From: Georgenia sp. SYP-B2076
GTDB taxonomy: Bacteria > Actinomycetota > Actinomycetes > Actinomycetales > Actinomycetaceae
Reading direction: 5' to 3'
Length of the DNA stretch: 64,000 bases
Assembly: GCF_003991205.1 (NCBI RefSeq)
Contig: NZ_RXOZ01000032.1
Coordinates: forward strand, 186,001 to 250,000
The notes beneath the pieces are model-generated. The model was given only the letters and a program-made list of their open reading frames with translations. It searched no databases and was not told the DNA's origin. The position numbers and the translations under genes were made by a program. This document shows positions 24,744 to 33,320 of this stretch, piece by piece. How positions within the stretch are numbered: the first letter of the stretch is position 1; every line of letters starts with the position of its first letter.

Positions 24744-24789
24744 GATTTGTTTCGGCCCGGTGAAGGTAGGATTCACCACACGACGAAAC
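24744..24789 (+). promoter_or_regulatory. iclR promoter with nested inverted repeats
   Basis: GGTGAA-N7-TTCACC (24759-24777) covers a minus-10-like TAGGAT (24767-24772). An outer pair GTTTCG (24749-24754) / CGAAAC (24784-24789) flanks it. The geometry suits an autoregulatory repressor site. Confidence 0.5.
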
Positions 24790-24808
24790 GAGCAAAGGGG
24801 CTGGTTCT

Positions 24809-25648
24809 ATGGCTGCATCTCCGGTCGAGCCGCTCGACGACGCCGAGCTCGGCCGCGTCGCGGAGTCCGGCGTCCGCGAGGTGAAGTCCGCCGCCCGCAC
24901 CGTCGAGCTGCTCGAGCTTCTCGCGTCGCGTCAGAACCGCCCCGCGCGGCTGCGCGAGCTCGCCGACGCCCTCGGTGTCCCCCGAAGCAGCCTCTACGCG
25001 CTGCTGCGGACGCTCGTGAGATGCGGGTGGGTCGCCACCGACGCGTCCGGCACCCTGTACCGCATCGGCATCCACGCCCTCCTCGTCGGCACGAGCTACC
25101 TGGACGCCGACCCCTACCTGCGCCTCATCCAGCCCTACATCGACGAGCTCGGGGAGAGCATCGACGAGACCTTCCACATCGGGCGGCTCGACGGGTTCGA
25201 CATCGTCTACCTGGCCACCCGGGAGTCCAGTCAGTACCTGCGGCCCTACAGCCGGGTCGGACGACGCCTGCCGGCCTACGCCACCTCGCTGGGCAAGGCC
25301 ATCCTGGCCGAGCGCGAGGGAGCCGACCGGTCGGAACACATCCCAGCCGAGCTCACGGCCCTGACGACACACACCATCACCGACCGGCAGCAGCTCGAGG
25401 CCGACCTGGCGCTGGCGCGCGAGCGGGGCTACGCCGTCGACGAGCAGGAGAACAGCCTCGGGCTGCGGTGCTTCGCCGTGGCGCTGCGGTACTCCGCCCC
25501 CGCGGTCGACGCCCTGAGCACGTCCGTGCCGCTCGCCCGGCTCACCCCCGAGCGGGAGACCGAGATCATCAGCGCGCTCATGCGCGCGCGGGACCACATC
25601 GAGCGGTCGGTCGCCCCGCTGGCGAGCCTGGCGGCCGGGCTGGTCTGA
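24809..25648 (+). CDS. IclR family transcriptional regulator
   Basis: 279 residues. N-terminal winged helix-turn-helix at about 25-85 (SAARTVELLELLASRQNRPARLRELADALGVPRSSLYALLRTL). The IclR effector domain occupies about 95-275 (ETFHIGRLDGFDIVYLATRESSQYLRPYSRVGRRLPAYATSLGKAILA; GYAVDEQENSLGLRCFAVAL). IclR proteins commonly bind small carboxylic or aromatic acids. It is convergent with the ABC importer/RraA operon, whose genes it may regulate. Its own promoter contains two nested inverted repeats. Start ATG 24809 follows AAAGGGG. Confidence 0.9.
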   Translation: MAASPVEPLDDAELGRVAESGVREVKSAARTVELLELLASRQNRPARLRELADALGVPRSSLYALLRTLVRCGWVATDASGTLYRIGIHALLVGTSYLDADPYLRLIQPYIDELGESIDETFHIGRLDGFDIVYLATRESSQYLRPYSRVGRRLPAYATSLGKAILAEREGADRSEHIPAELTALTTHTITDRQQLEADLALARERGYAVDEQENSLGLRCFAVALRYSAPAVDALSTSVPLARLTPERETEIISALMRARDHIERSVAPLASLAAGLV

Positions 25649-25688
25649 CCCCGTCCGGACGCTCCCGGGACCGCTCGCCGGACCCGCT

Positions 25689-25736
25689 CACCGGAGCGCC
25701 TGCACTCACCGGAGCGCCTGCACCGGAGCGCCTGCA
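25689..25736. repeat. 16-bp repeat x3 (CACCGGAGCGCCTGCA)
   Basis: Exact copies at 25689-25704, 25707-25722 and 25721-25736 (the last two share two bases), between the convergent iclR and TSUP stops. Confidence 0.65.
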
Positions 25737-25744
25737 GGACCGGC

Positions 25745-26461
25745 TTACAGAACCTGGTCGACGACGACGAGCAGCGCCCCGAGCGTCGAGACCACGAGCG
25801 CCACACCCCGCACGCGCCTGGCGTCGAGGCGCCGGTTGACGAACCGGGAGAGCAGGTAACCGCCCAGCATCGCGGGCACGAGCACCCCTGCCATCCGCAG
25901 CGTCCGCGCGTCGATCGCCCCGACCGTGACCAGGGCGACCAGCGAGGCGACCGAGCCCGCCAGGAAGAAGGCGCTCATGGTCCCGCGCAGCCGGGCGCCC
26001 GAGGAGTCCTGCCAGACGAGCGCCATCGGCGGCCCCCCGATCGACGTCGCGGTCCCCATCAGGCCGGAGGCCGCCCCGGCGACCACGAGGGCGCCGCGGG
26101 TGGGCGTGGGCCGCCAGCCCCGCACGCTCAGCAGCACCCCGCCGAGGACGGTGACGGCGAGCATGAGCGCGAGCCCGCGGGCGGGGAGCACCACGACCAG
26201 CACGGCCCCGAGGGCCGTGCCGGGCAGGCGGCCGAGCAGCGCCCAGCCGGTGCCGCGGAAGTCGATGTCGGCGCGCTCACGCACCGCGCCGAGGATGCAC
26301 ACGCCGGTGGCCAGGAGCACCAGCGTGCCGGGCAGGAGCGTGGGGTCGACGAGGGCGATCACCGGCGCCGCCAGCAGGCCCAGGCCGAAGCCGATGGAGG
26401 ACTGCAGGCAGGAGGCGAACACCACCGCCAGCGCGATGACCAGCAGTCCCCCGTCGGTCAC
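25745..26461 (-). CDS. Sulfite exporter TauE/SafE (TSUP) family permease
   Basis: 238 residues with about seven to eight hydrophobic helices. TSUP hallmarks: SSIGFGLGLLAAPVIALVDP near the N-terminus and a second-half repeat SGLMGTATSIGGPPMALVWQDS. The family exports organic or inorganic sulfonates, sulfite or small carboxylates. GTG at 26461 overlaps the RraA-like stop (GTGA). It is last in the seven-gene minus-strand operon, so it may export a by-product of the imported substrate. Ligand unknown. Confidence 0.85.
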   Translation of the reverse strand: MTDGGLLVIALAVVFASCLQSSIGFGLGLLAAPVIALVDPTLLPGTLVLLATGVCILGAVRERADIDFRGTGWALLGRLPGTALGAVLVVVLPARGLALMLAVTVLGGVLLSVRGWRPTPTRGALVVAGAASGLMGTATSIGGPPMALVWQDSSGARLRGTMSAFFLAGSVASLVALVTVGAIDARTLRMAGVLVPAMLGGYLLSRFVNRRLDARRVRGVALVVSTLGALLVVVDQVL

Positions 26462-27279
26462 GCTCCGGCGCGCGCCGCGTCGGTCTGTGCGCGGTAGTCC
26501 CGCATGGTGTCCTCGTCGGGCGGGTACGTCCCGCGCAGCGGGCTGCCGCCCTCCACGCGGGCGAGGACGAAGTCCTCGAGTCGCTCCTGCTCGAGCGCCG
26601 CCAGGGCGACGGTCTCCGCGAGGTGGCGCGGGACGCACACCACGCCGTCCCGGTCGCCCACGAGGATGTCCCCGGGGTAGACGGCGACCTCCGCGCAGGC
26701 CACGGGCAGCTGCATGTCGACCACGTGGTGCACCGCGAGGTTGGTCGTCGGGGCGGCACCCGCCGAGAAGACCGGCAGGTCGAGCTCCTCCATCCCGGCC
26801 ATGTCGCGGACGGTGCCGTCGGTGACGATGCCGGCGGCGCCGCGCACCCGCAGCCGGGTCGCGAGGATGTGGCCGAGCGAGGCGGCCCGCCGCTGGCCGC
26901 GGGCGTCGATGACGAGCACGTCGCCCGGGCCCACCGACTCCACCGCCTTGCGCTGGGGGTGGTCGTAGTCCTGGAAGACGGCCAGGACGTCGAGGTCCTC
27001 GCGCGCCGGGATGCACCGCATGGTGAAGGCCTGTCCCACGAGCCGCTGCCGGGCGGGGTTCGCGAACGTCAGCCCCGCCAGGAAGGTGTTGCGCAGCCCG
27101 TGCCCCATCAGCTGGGTCGTCAGGGTCGCGGTGCTGACGTGGTGGAGCGCCGCGTACGCGGCCCGGCTCAGGCCGAGCCGGGCCGCCGCGTCGGCGCCGT
27201 TCTCCGTGGCCTCCGCAGCGGCGCCACCCCGGGCGCCCTCTGCCGTCGTCCCGGTGTTCGTTGCTGCATCGGTGCTCAC
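26458..27279 (-). CDS. RraA-like protein (HMG/CHA aldolase or decarboxylase family)
   Basis: 273 residues. After a roughly 40-residue Ala/Thr/Gly-rich N-terminus, the RraA/HMG-aldolase fold follows: GPGDVLVIDARGQRRAASLGHILATRLRVRGAAGIVTDGTVRDM and YPGDILVGDRDGVVCVP. The G-x-x-x-A...R-D pattern and the terminal acidic pair fit the metal- and pyruvate-binding site of 4-hydroxy-4-methyl-2-oxoglutarate aldolases. As actinobacteria rarely use E. coli-type RNase E control, and the neighbours are transporters, an aldolase or oxaloacetate-decarboxylase role is more likely. GTG 27279 overlaps the ATPase stop. Confidence 0.8.
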   Translation of the reverse strand: MSTDAATNTGTTAEGARGGAAAEATENGADAAARLGLSRAAYAALHHVSTATLTTQLMGHGLRNTFLAGLTFANPARQRLVGQAFTMRCIPAREDLDVLAVFQDYDHPQRKAVESVGPGDVLVIDARGQRRAASLGHILATRLRVRGAAGIVTDGTVRDMAGMEELDLPVFSAGAAPTTNLAVHHVVDMQLPVACAEVAVYPGDILVGDRDGVVCVPRHLAETVALAALEQERLEDFVLARVEGGSPLRGTYPPDEDTMRDYRAQTDAARAGA

Positions 27280-28304
27280 GAGAGGGCCTCCAGCGGGTAG
27301 TGGCACGCGGCCAGGTGGTCGGGTTCGAGGGGTGCGGGCGCCAGCGGCGGCACGGCGGTGGCGCAGTGGTCCGTGGCCTGCCAGCACCGGGTCCGGAAGC
27401 GGCAGCCCGACGGCGGGTCGAGCGGCGAGGGGATCTCGCCCTGGAGCAGGATCTTGGTCCGGGCCGCGGCGGGGTCCAGCGACGGCGCGGAGGACATCAG
27501 CGCGGCCGTGTACGGGTGGCGCGGGTGCGCGAAGACCTGCTCGGTGGACCCGGTCTCGACGATCTTGCCCAGGTACATCACGGCCACGCGGTCCGCGACG
27601 TGCCGGACGACGGACAGGTCGTGGGAGATGAAGACGTAGCTCACCCCCAGGCGTTCCTGGAGGTCGTTGAGGAGGTTGAGCACCTGCGCCTGGACGGAGA
27701 GGTCGAGCGCGGAGACCGGCTCGTCCAGGACGATGACGTCCGGGTCGAGGGCCAGCGCGCGGGCAATGCCGAGGCGCTGGCGCTGGCCGCCGGAGAACTC
27801 CTGCGGGTACTTCTCGCCGTCGGAGGGCCGCAGCCCCACCAGGTGGAGCAGCTCACGCACGCGGGCGGCCCGGTCCCGGCGGGAGGGGTACATGTCCCGG
27901 TGGGTCAGCCAGGGCTCGGCGATGATCTCCGCCGCGGTCATCCGGGAGTTCAGGGACGCGAACGGGTCCTGGAAGACCATCTGCACGCGGCGGCGGAACG
28001 CCAGCAGCGCGGCGCCCCGCAGGCCGAACGGGTCCGTGCCGTCGAAGCGGACGGTGCCGCCGTCGGGCTTCTCCAGCATCATGAGCACCCGGGCGAGGGT
28101 CGACTTCCCGCACCCCGACTCCCCGACGAGGCCGAGGGTCTCCCCCCTCCCGAGGGTGAGGCTGACGCCGTCGAGCGCCCGCAGGCGGTCGTTGCCGGAC
28201 GGGCCCTTCGCGACGCGGAACACCTTGGCGACGTCGGTGACGTCCAGGACGGGGTCGGCGACTGCGGTTCCCGTCCCGGCGGGCCGGCGGACCTGCTCAG
28301 ACAT
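27276..28304 (-). CDS. Dipeptide/oligopeptide-type ABC transporter ATP-binding protein (DppF-like)
   Basis: 342 residues. Walker A GESGCGKSTLARVL, signature FSGGQRQRLGIARALA, Walker B VIVLDEPVSALDLS, switch His in FISHDLSVVRH. The C-terminal oligo/dipeptide extension with clustered Cys (CRFRTRCWQATDHC) probably holds an Fe-S or metal site typical of this subfamily. It pairs with the second ATPase upstream; the starts and stops overlap. Expected to energise import of peptides, glycosides or sugar acids across the inner membrane. Confidence 0.92.
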   Translation of the reverse strand: MSEQVRRPAGTGTAVADPVLDVTDVAKVFRVAKGPSGNDRLRALDGVSLTLGRGETLGLVGESGCGKSTLARVLMMLEKPDGGTVRFDGTDPFGLRGAALLAFRRRVQMVFQDPFASLNSRMTAAEIIAEPWLTHRDMYPSRRDRAARVRELLHLVGLRPSDGEKYPQEFSGGQRQRLGIARALALDPDVIVLDEPVSALDLSVQAQVLNLLNDLQERLGVSYVFISHDLSVVRHVADRVAVMYLGKIVETGSTEQVFAHPRHPYTAALMSSAPSLDPAAARTKILLQGEIPSPLDPPSGCRFRTRCWQATDHCATAVPPLAPAPLEPDHLAACHYPLEALS

Positions 28305-29322
28305 GGGCGAGCTCCTCGGAGAAGTGGCAGGCGGCCTCGTGCCCGGCCGCCGCGGGCCGCAGCGCCGGGCGGGTGGTGAGGCACAGCTCCCGGACCATCG
28401 GGCACCGCGCCTGGAACGCGCACCCGGCCGGGATCGCGTGCAGCTCCGGCGGGCTGCCGGGGATGGAGCGCAGCTGCGCGCCCCGCTCGACGTGCACGGG
28501 GACGGAGTCCAGCAGGCCGCGGGTGTAGGGGTGGCGCGGGTGCGCGAAGACCTCGGCCACCGGCCCCGTCTCCACCACCTTGCCGGCGTACATGACGGCC
28601 ACGTGGTCGGCCTCCTCGGCCACGACGGCGAGGTCGTGGGTGATGAGGATGAGGGCCATCTGACGCTCGGCGCGCAGGTCCCGCAGCAGGGCCATGATCT
28701 GGGCCTGCACGGTGACGTCGAGGGCGGTGGTGGGCTCGTCGGCGATGAGCACGGTCGGGTTCAGGGCCACGGCCATCGCGATGAGCAGGCGCTGGCGCAT
28801 CCCGCCGGAGAACTGGTGGGGGTAGGCCCGCAGGCGGGTGCGCGGCTCGGGGATGCCCACGCGTTCCATCAGCTCGACCGCGCGTTCACGCGCCTGCCTC
28901 CTGCTCAGGCGCTCGTGGATCCGGAAGGGCTCGGAGAGCTGGGCGCCGACCGTCTGGACCGGGTTGAGGGCCGTGAGCGCGTCCTGGAAGACGATGGCCA
29001 TCCCCGGGCCGGCCAGCCTGCGCCGGGCCCTGCGGCTGAGCGCGAGCACGTCGGTGCCGTCCAGGCGGGCCTGGCCGCCGGCGACCTGGGCGACCGGGTC
29101 GAGCAGGCCCGAGACCGCGAGCGCGGTCATGGACTTCCCGCACCCGGACTCGCCGAGCAGGGCGAGGGTCTCGCCCGGTCGGACCGAGAAGCTCACGTCG
29201 TCGACGACGCGCATCTCGCCCCGGGGGGTGCGGAGCTCGACCGTGAGGCCCTCGACCTCGAGGCCCTTGCGCGCGGGCCGGGTGGCGGCCGTGGTGGGCT
29301 CGGCGGTGCCGGTGCTGCTCAT
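28297..29322 (-). CDS. Dipeptide/oligopeptide-type ABC transporter ATP-binding protein (DppD-like)
   Basis: 341 residues. Walker A GESGCGKSMTALAV, signature FSGGMRQRLLIAMAVA, Walker B VLIADEPTTALDVT, LITHDLAVVAE with switch His, and a C-terminal Cys-rich tail (CAFQARCPMVRELC). Heterodimer partner of the DppF-like protein, sharing 8 bases of overlap with its start. I chose ATG 29322, which overlaps the permease stop, over the longer upstream frame. Confidence 0.92.
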   Translation of the reverse strand: MSSTGTAEPTTAATRPARKGLEVEGLTVELRTPRGEMRVVDDVSFSVRPGETLALLGESGCGKSMTALAVSGLLDPVAQVAGGQARLDGTDVLALSRRARRRLAGPGMAIVFQDALTALNPVQTVGAQLSEPFRIHERLSRRQARERAVELMERVGIPEPRTRLRAYPHQFSGGMRQRLLIAMAVALNPTVLIADEPTTALDVTVQAQIMALLRDLRAERQMALILITHDLAVVAEEADHVAVMYAGKVVETGPVAEVFAHPRHPYTRGLLDSVPVHVERGAQLRSIPGSPPELHAIPAGCAFQARCPMVRELCLTTRPALRPAAAGHEAACHFSEELAHV

Positions 29323-30332
29323 GGCTGGACCTCCAGTGCGGCGGCGCGGGGGCCGCGGCGCGTGCGGGGCAGCGTCAGGCGCCAGCGCTGCCCGGGGTCG
29401 GTGGCGAGACGGAGCCACGACGAGAGGATCGTGGCCGAGGCGGTGGTCACGACGATCGCGAGGCCCGGGAAGAACGAGATCCACCAGGCGCTCTGCAGGT
29501 ACTGGCGTCCCTGGGCGACCATGAGGCCCCAGCTCATCTCCGGCGGCTGGATCCCGATGCCGAGGAAGCTGAGCGAGGACTCGGTGAGCATGACGAACGC
29601 GAAGTCAAGCGTCGCCACCGTCAGCAGGGTCGGCAGCACGATCGGGAACACGTGCCGGCGGATCGTGGCGCCGCTGCGCGTGCCGAACGTGCGGGCGGCG
29701 TCGACGAAGAGCCGGCTCTGCAGCTCCGAGGCCTCGGCGCGGGCGGTGCGCAGGTAGATCGGGATCCGCGTCAGCGCCAGCACCGCGACGATGTTGGCGG
29801 CGGAGGGCTCGAAGATGAAGAGGACGACGACGGCGAGCAGCAGCGAGGGAAAGCTGAGGATCACGTCGGCGATGCGCATGGAGACGTTCTCGCGCCAGCC
29901 GCGGTGGTAGCCGGCCCACATCCCCCAGGTCCCGCCGACCACCAGGGAGACGCACACCGCCGGCAGCGCCACCGAGAGCGTCGTCCCGGCGGCCTCGATC
30001 AGCCGGCCCAGGAGGCTGCGGCCGAGGGAGTCGCTGCCGAGCACGTAGGCCCAGCCCGAGTCGAGGGTGAACGGGGCCCGGTTGATGTGCGTCAGGTCCT
30101 GCCGGGTGGCGAGGTCGCCGATGAGGAAGGGGCCGACGGCCGCGGTGAGCAGGATGACGGCCAGGACGAGCGCGGCCGCGGTGGCCAGCCGGTCGCGCAG
30201 GAGCAGCCGCCACCACGCGGGCCGGCCGGCCGGCGGCCGGCTCTCGGGAGCCACGGCGGTGGCGACGGCGCCGCCACCGCCCGCCGCGTCGTCGACCGGC
30301 TCGGCGTGGGCGTCGTCCGTCCTGGTGGACAT
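29319..30332 (-). CDS. ABC transporter permease (DppC-like)
   Basis: 337 residues. After about 60 hydrophilic residues a signal-anchor helix (LATAAALVLAVILLTAAVGPFL) is followed by five helices and the permease EAA loop region (ARAEASELQSRLFVDAARTFG...IVLPTLLTVATLDFAFVMLTESSLSFLGIGI). ATG 30332 has an ideal GAAGGAAGG site. An alternative ATG 30350 overlaps the preceding stop (ATGA) and would add six residues. It pairs with the DppB-like permease. Confidence 0.9.
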   Translation of the reverse strand: MSTRTDDAHAEPVDDAAGGGGAVATAVAPESRPPAGRPAWWRLLLRDRLATAAALVLAVILLTAAVGPFLIGDLATRQDLTHINRAPFTLDSGWAYVLGSDSLGRSLLGRLIEAAGTTLSVALPAVCVSLVVGGTWGMWAGYHRGWRENVSMRIADVILSFPSLLLAVVVLFIFEPSAANIVAVLALTRIPIYLRTARAEASELQSRLFVDAARTFGTRSGATIRRHVFPIVLPTLLTVATLDFAFVMLTESSLSFLGIGIQPPEMSWGLMVAQGRQYLQSAWWISFFPGLAIVVTTASATILSSWLRLATDPGQRWRLTLPRTRRGPRAAALEVQP

Positions 30333-30346
30333 GAGGCCTTCCTTCG

Positions 30347-31273
30347 TCATGTCAGCACCCCTTCCCGGACGCGCGCGTCCAGCAAGGCGTAGCCGATGTC
30401 GATGAGGATGTTGAGGAGGAAGATCGTCAGGGCCGTCACCAGCACCGCCGCCTGCAGCACGGCGAAGTCCCGCTGCAGGATGGAGTCGATCATCAGCTTG
30501 CCGATCCCGGGCCACCCGAAGATGGTCTCGACGACGACGGCGCCGTTGACGAGGCCGACCGTCAGGTCGCCGGCCACGGTCAGGGCCGGCGCCGCGGCGT
30601 TGCGCAGGGCGTGGCCGAGGACGACCCGCAGCTCCCCCGCACCCTTGCTGCGCGCGACCTTGACGTAGGGCGCCGACAGCGCCGAGACCATCGCCCCGCG
30701 CACCACCTGAACGAGCACCCCGAAGGGGCGGATGAGGAGGGTGGCGATCGGGAGGACCCAGGCCGCGGACCCCTGGACACCCGACGTCGGCAGCCACCCG
30801 AGCGTGACGGCGAAGACGAGCACGCCCATGATGGCGACCCAGAAGTCGGGGACGCTGGCCGCCGCCATCGACGTGAAGCTGGCGACCCGGTCCGCGAGGG
30901 AGTTGGGCCGGTAGGCCGCCCAGCTGCCGACGACGACGGCGCCCACGACCGCCAGGATCATCGTCGTCGCGGCGAGCTGGAGCGTGGCCGGGAAGGCCTG
31001 GAGAGCCATGCCCATGGCGTCCTGCCCGGTCCGCAACGACTGCCCGAAGTCCAGCTGGGCCACGTTGGTGACGTAGTCCCAGAACTGGACCAGCAGCGGG
31101 CGGTCGAAGCCGTTGCGGACCGTGAACTCCTCCCGCATCTCAGCGGTGGCGCTGAGCGGCAGGTAGAGCTTGGCGGGGTCGCCCGAGAGGCGTGCGAGGA
31201 GGAAGACTCCCAGCACCACGACGATCAGGGGGATCGCGCTCGAGACGGCCCGGCGCCGCAGGAACGTCAGCAT
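30347..31273 (-). CDS. ABC transporter permease (DppB-like)
   Basis: 308 residues with six hydrophobic helices. N-terminus MLTFLRRRAVSSAIPLIVVVLGVFLL and the DppB-type LYLPLSATAEMREEF motif are conserved. The EAA loop is VKVARSKGAGELRVVLGHALRNAAAPALT, and VVVETIFGWPGIGKLMIDSILQRDF closes the protein. Second gene of the operon, 10 bases after the substrate-binding protein. Confidence 0.92.
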   Translation of the reverse strand: MLTFLRRRAVSSAIPLIVVVLGVFLLARLSGDPAKLYLPLSATAEMREEFTVRNGFDRPLLVQFWDYVTNVAQLDFGQSLRTGQDAMGMALQAFPATLQLAATTMILAVVGAVVVGSWAAYRPNSLADRVASFTSMAAASVPDFWVAIMGVLVFAVTLGWLPTSGVQGSAAWVLPIATLLIRPFGVLVQVVRGAMVSALSAPYVKVARSKGAGELRVVLGHALRNAAAPALTVAGDLTVGLVNGAVVVETIFGWPGIGKLMIDSILQRDFAVLQAAVLVTALTIFLLNILIDIGYALLDARVREGVLT

Positions 31274-31283
31274 GGGTGTCTCC

Positions 31284-32870
31284 TCAGCTCGCCGGGCGCA
31301 TCTCGGCCAGACGCATCTCGTCGCCGGTCGAGGAGTTGGGCTCGTAGTCCAGCTTCGGCCCGCGGGCGAGGATGCCGGTCATGTGGGCGAGGTCGGCGAA
31401 CTGGGTGATGTTCTCCCGCTCGTACGCCAGCGCCTCGGCGAACGCGACCTGCCGGGCGTCACCCTCGGCCTGGTTGCCCGCGTTGATCAGCGCGTCGAGC
31501 TCGGGCGTGCCGGTCGTCGACTCCTGCGAGTCCGTGCGCATGTACTGCGCCATGGTGAAGCTGGCGTCACCGGCCTGGTTGCCGTGCTGGATCACCAGGG
31601 CGACGGGGCCGCGGTCCTCGGGGAACGGCTTGACCTGGTACTGCAGGGCCTCGGCGGTGTCCACCATCTGGATGGAGACGTTGAGGCCGACCTCGGCGAG
31701 CTGGCTCTGGAGCACCTCGACGGTCTCCGCGATCTTCGGGAACTGGCCGTTGCGGCCGATCAGGGTGATCTCGTTGTCGACGGGCGCACCGGCGGCCCTG
31801 GCCTCGGCGATGAGGGACTTGGCCTTCTCCGGGTCGTACTCCCACGCCGTGACGGCGGGGTCGAAGCCGATGATCCCCTCCGGGATCAGCTGACCGGCCG
31901 GCTCGCCGAGACCGCTGAACAGGGAGCCGACGATGCCGTCCCTGTCGATGGCGTAGTTGACGGCCTGTCGCACCCGGATGTCGTCGAGGGGCGGCTGGCT
32001 GGCGTCCAGGCGCACCGCGGTGGTCTCGTTGTTCGGGTAGGACACGGCGGTGTCCCCCGCGCCGTCGTCCGGCCCGAGCCCGGTAGCCAGGTCGGCCTCG
32101 CCGGCCGTGACCATCGCCGCGCGCACCGTGCCCTCGTCGCGCCAGACGTACTCGGCGGAGTCGTACGCGGGCGCCTCGCCCCAGTAGTCCTCGTTGCGCT
32201 CCAGCGTGACGCTGATGCCGGTCTGCCAGTCTGCGATCTTGTACGGCCCGGTGCCGACGGACTCCCGGACCTCCTCGGTCGTGGAGGCTGAGGCGGGCAC
32301 GATCTCCACGAACGAGAGCCGCAGCGGCAGGATCGGGTCCGGCACGTCCGTCGTCACCTTGAGGGTGGTCGCGTCCACGGCCTCGGTGGTCAGCGTGGTA
32401 CCGGCGAACATGCCGCCGTTGACGTCGCAGGTCAGGTCGGGGCTGAAGATGCGGTCGATGGAGTGCTTCGCGGCCTCGGCGTCGAACGCGGTGCCGTCGG
32501 AGAACGTGACGTCGTCGCGCAGGGTGAAGGTCCACTCCGTGTCCGACGTCGACGCCCACTCCGTCGCGAGCAGCGGCTCGAGCTCCCCGGTGGTGGCGTT
32601 GCGCTCCGCGAGGGGCTGCGTGACGTTGGAGCGGAGCACCACGCCCACGGAGGTGAGCGAGGAGTCGCAGGCCTCCAGCGACGGCGGCTCCTGCGGCAGG
32701 ACGATGCGGACGGTGCTGGCGGAGTCGCCGCCGGTCCCGGCGCCGCCGGTCGCCGCGTCACCGGAGTTGGCCACCGAGCAGGCGCTCAGGGCGAGGGCGG
32801 TGCCGAGCGTCGCGACGGCGGCGCGCCGGGCGCGAGGCCGGGCGAGGAGGGGCTGCGCTGGTCTGGTCAT
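31284..32870 (-). CDS. ABC transporter substrate-binding lipoprotein (SBP_bac_5 family)
   Basis: 528 residues. Lipobox ALSACS gives lipidated Cys31. The SBP_bac_5 (dipeptide/nickel/oligosaccharide) fold is supported by LEPLLATEWASTSDTEWTFTLRDDVTFSDGT and VRQAVNYAIDRDGIVGSLF. First gene of the operon SBP-permease-permease-ATPase-ATPase-RraA-TSUP. Context (adjacent glucarate genes, RraA-like aldolase) suggests sugar-acid or hydroxy-acid ligands rather than peptides, but this is inference. It has a long upstream leader with three 31-bp tandem repeats and a predicted promoter/operator at 33092-33160. Confidence 0.9.
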   Translation of the reverse strand: MTRPAQPLLARPRARRAAVATLGTALALSACSVANSGDAATGGAGTGGDSASTVRIVLPQEPPSLEACDSSLTSVGVVLRSNVTQPLAERNATTGELEPLLATEWASTSDTEWTFTLRDDVTFSDGTAFDAEAAKHSIDRIFSPDLTCDVNGGMFAGTTLTTEAVDATTLKVTTDVPDPILPLRLSFVEIVPASASTTEEVRESVGTGPYKIADWQTGISVTLERNEDYWGEAPAYDSAEYVWRDEGTVRAAMVTAGEADLATGLGPDDGAGDTAVSYPNNETTAVRLDASQPPLDDIRVRQAVNYAIDRDGIVGSLFSGLGEPAGQLIPEGIIGFDPAVTAWEYDPEKAKSLIAEARAAGAPVDNEITLIGRNGQFPKIAETVEVLQSQLAEVGLNVSIQMVDTAEALQYQVKPFPEDRGPVALVIQHGNQAGDASFTMAQYMRTDSQESTTGTPELDALINAGNQAEGDARQVAFAEALAYERENITQFADLAHMTGILARGPKLDYEPNSSTGDEMRLAEMRPAS

Positions 32871-32926
32871 GGTCTCTCCGTTGAGGCTCGGGCGACGCCG
32901 GGGTCGGCGTGGCGGCTGACTGCGCT

Positions 32927-33019
32927 GGTGGGGATCGGCGCCGGCCTCTCGGTCGACGGTGGGGATCGGCGCCGGCCTCTCGGTCGACGGTGGGGATCGG
33001 CGCCGGCCTCTCGGTCGAC
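32927..33019. repeat. 31-bp tandem repeat x3
   Basis: Three perfect copies at 32927-32957, 32958-32988 and 32989-33019, within the predicted 5' leader of the substrate-binding protein mRNA. Each unit carries GGCGCC and GTCGAC palindromes. The rest of the gap from 32871 to 33320 contains the promoter and a GC-rich, CGGCA-type simple-sequence stretch; no gene seen. Confidence 0.8.
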
Positions 33020-33091
33020 GGTGGGGGTGAGCTCCACGGGACTAGCCGGGGCCAAGGTCGTTCTCGGCCCGCCGTCCCGCAGGAGGATGGG

Positions 33092-33160
33092 TGTCTACGA
33101 GGATGAACGCGGTCTGCGTCCGTAGACAGAAGTTAGGGGTACCCGTACGTGCCTTGTCAA
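33092..33160 (-). promoter_or_regulatory. Predicted promoter and operator of the ABC importer operon
   Basis: Minus strand: minus-35 TTGACA (33155-33160), 19-nt spacer and minus-10 TAACTT (33130-33135). Immediately downstream, TGTCTACG (33092-33099) and CGTAGACA (33121-33128) form a perfect 8-bp inverted repeat, placed to block transcription start. The TTGACA lies inside the palindrome CCTTGTCAAGG. Candidate site for the IclR or another regulator. Confidence 0.6.
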
Positions 33161-33320
33161 GGACTCCGTGCCCAGGTGCTCCGATTCAGGGGGTACTTCC
33201 TCCCGGGCGGCACGGCACGGCACGGCGCGGCGCGGCACCGCGCGGCGGTATGCGGGGGGCAGCACCGCGCGCGGCGTCGCGGCGCGGCTCTGGGCGGCTC
33301 GGGCCGCCCGCCGCCGGCAC

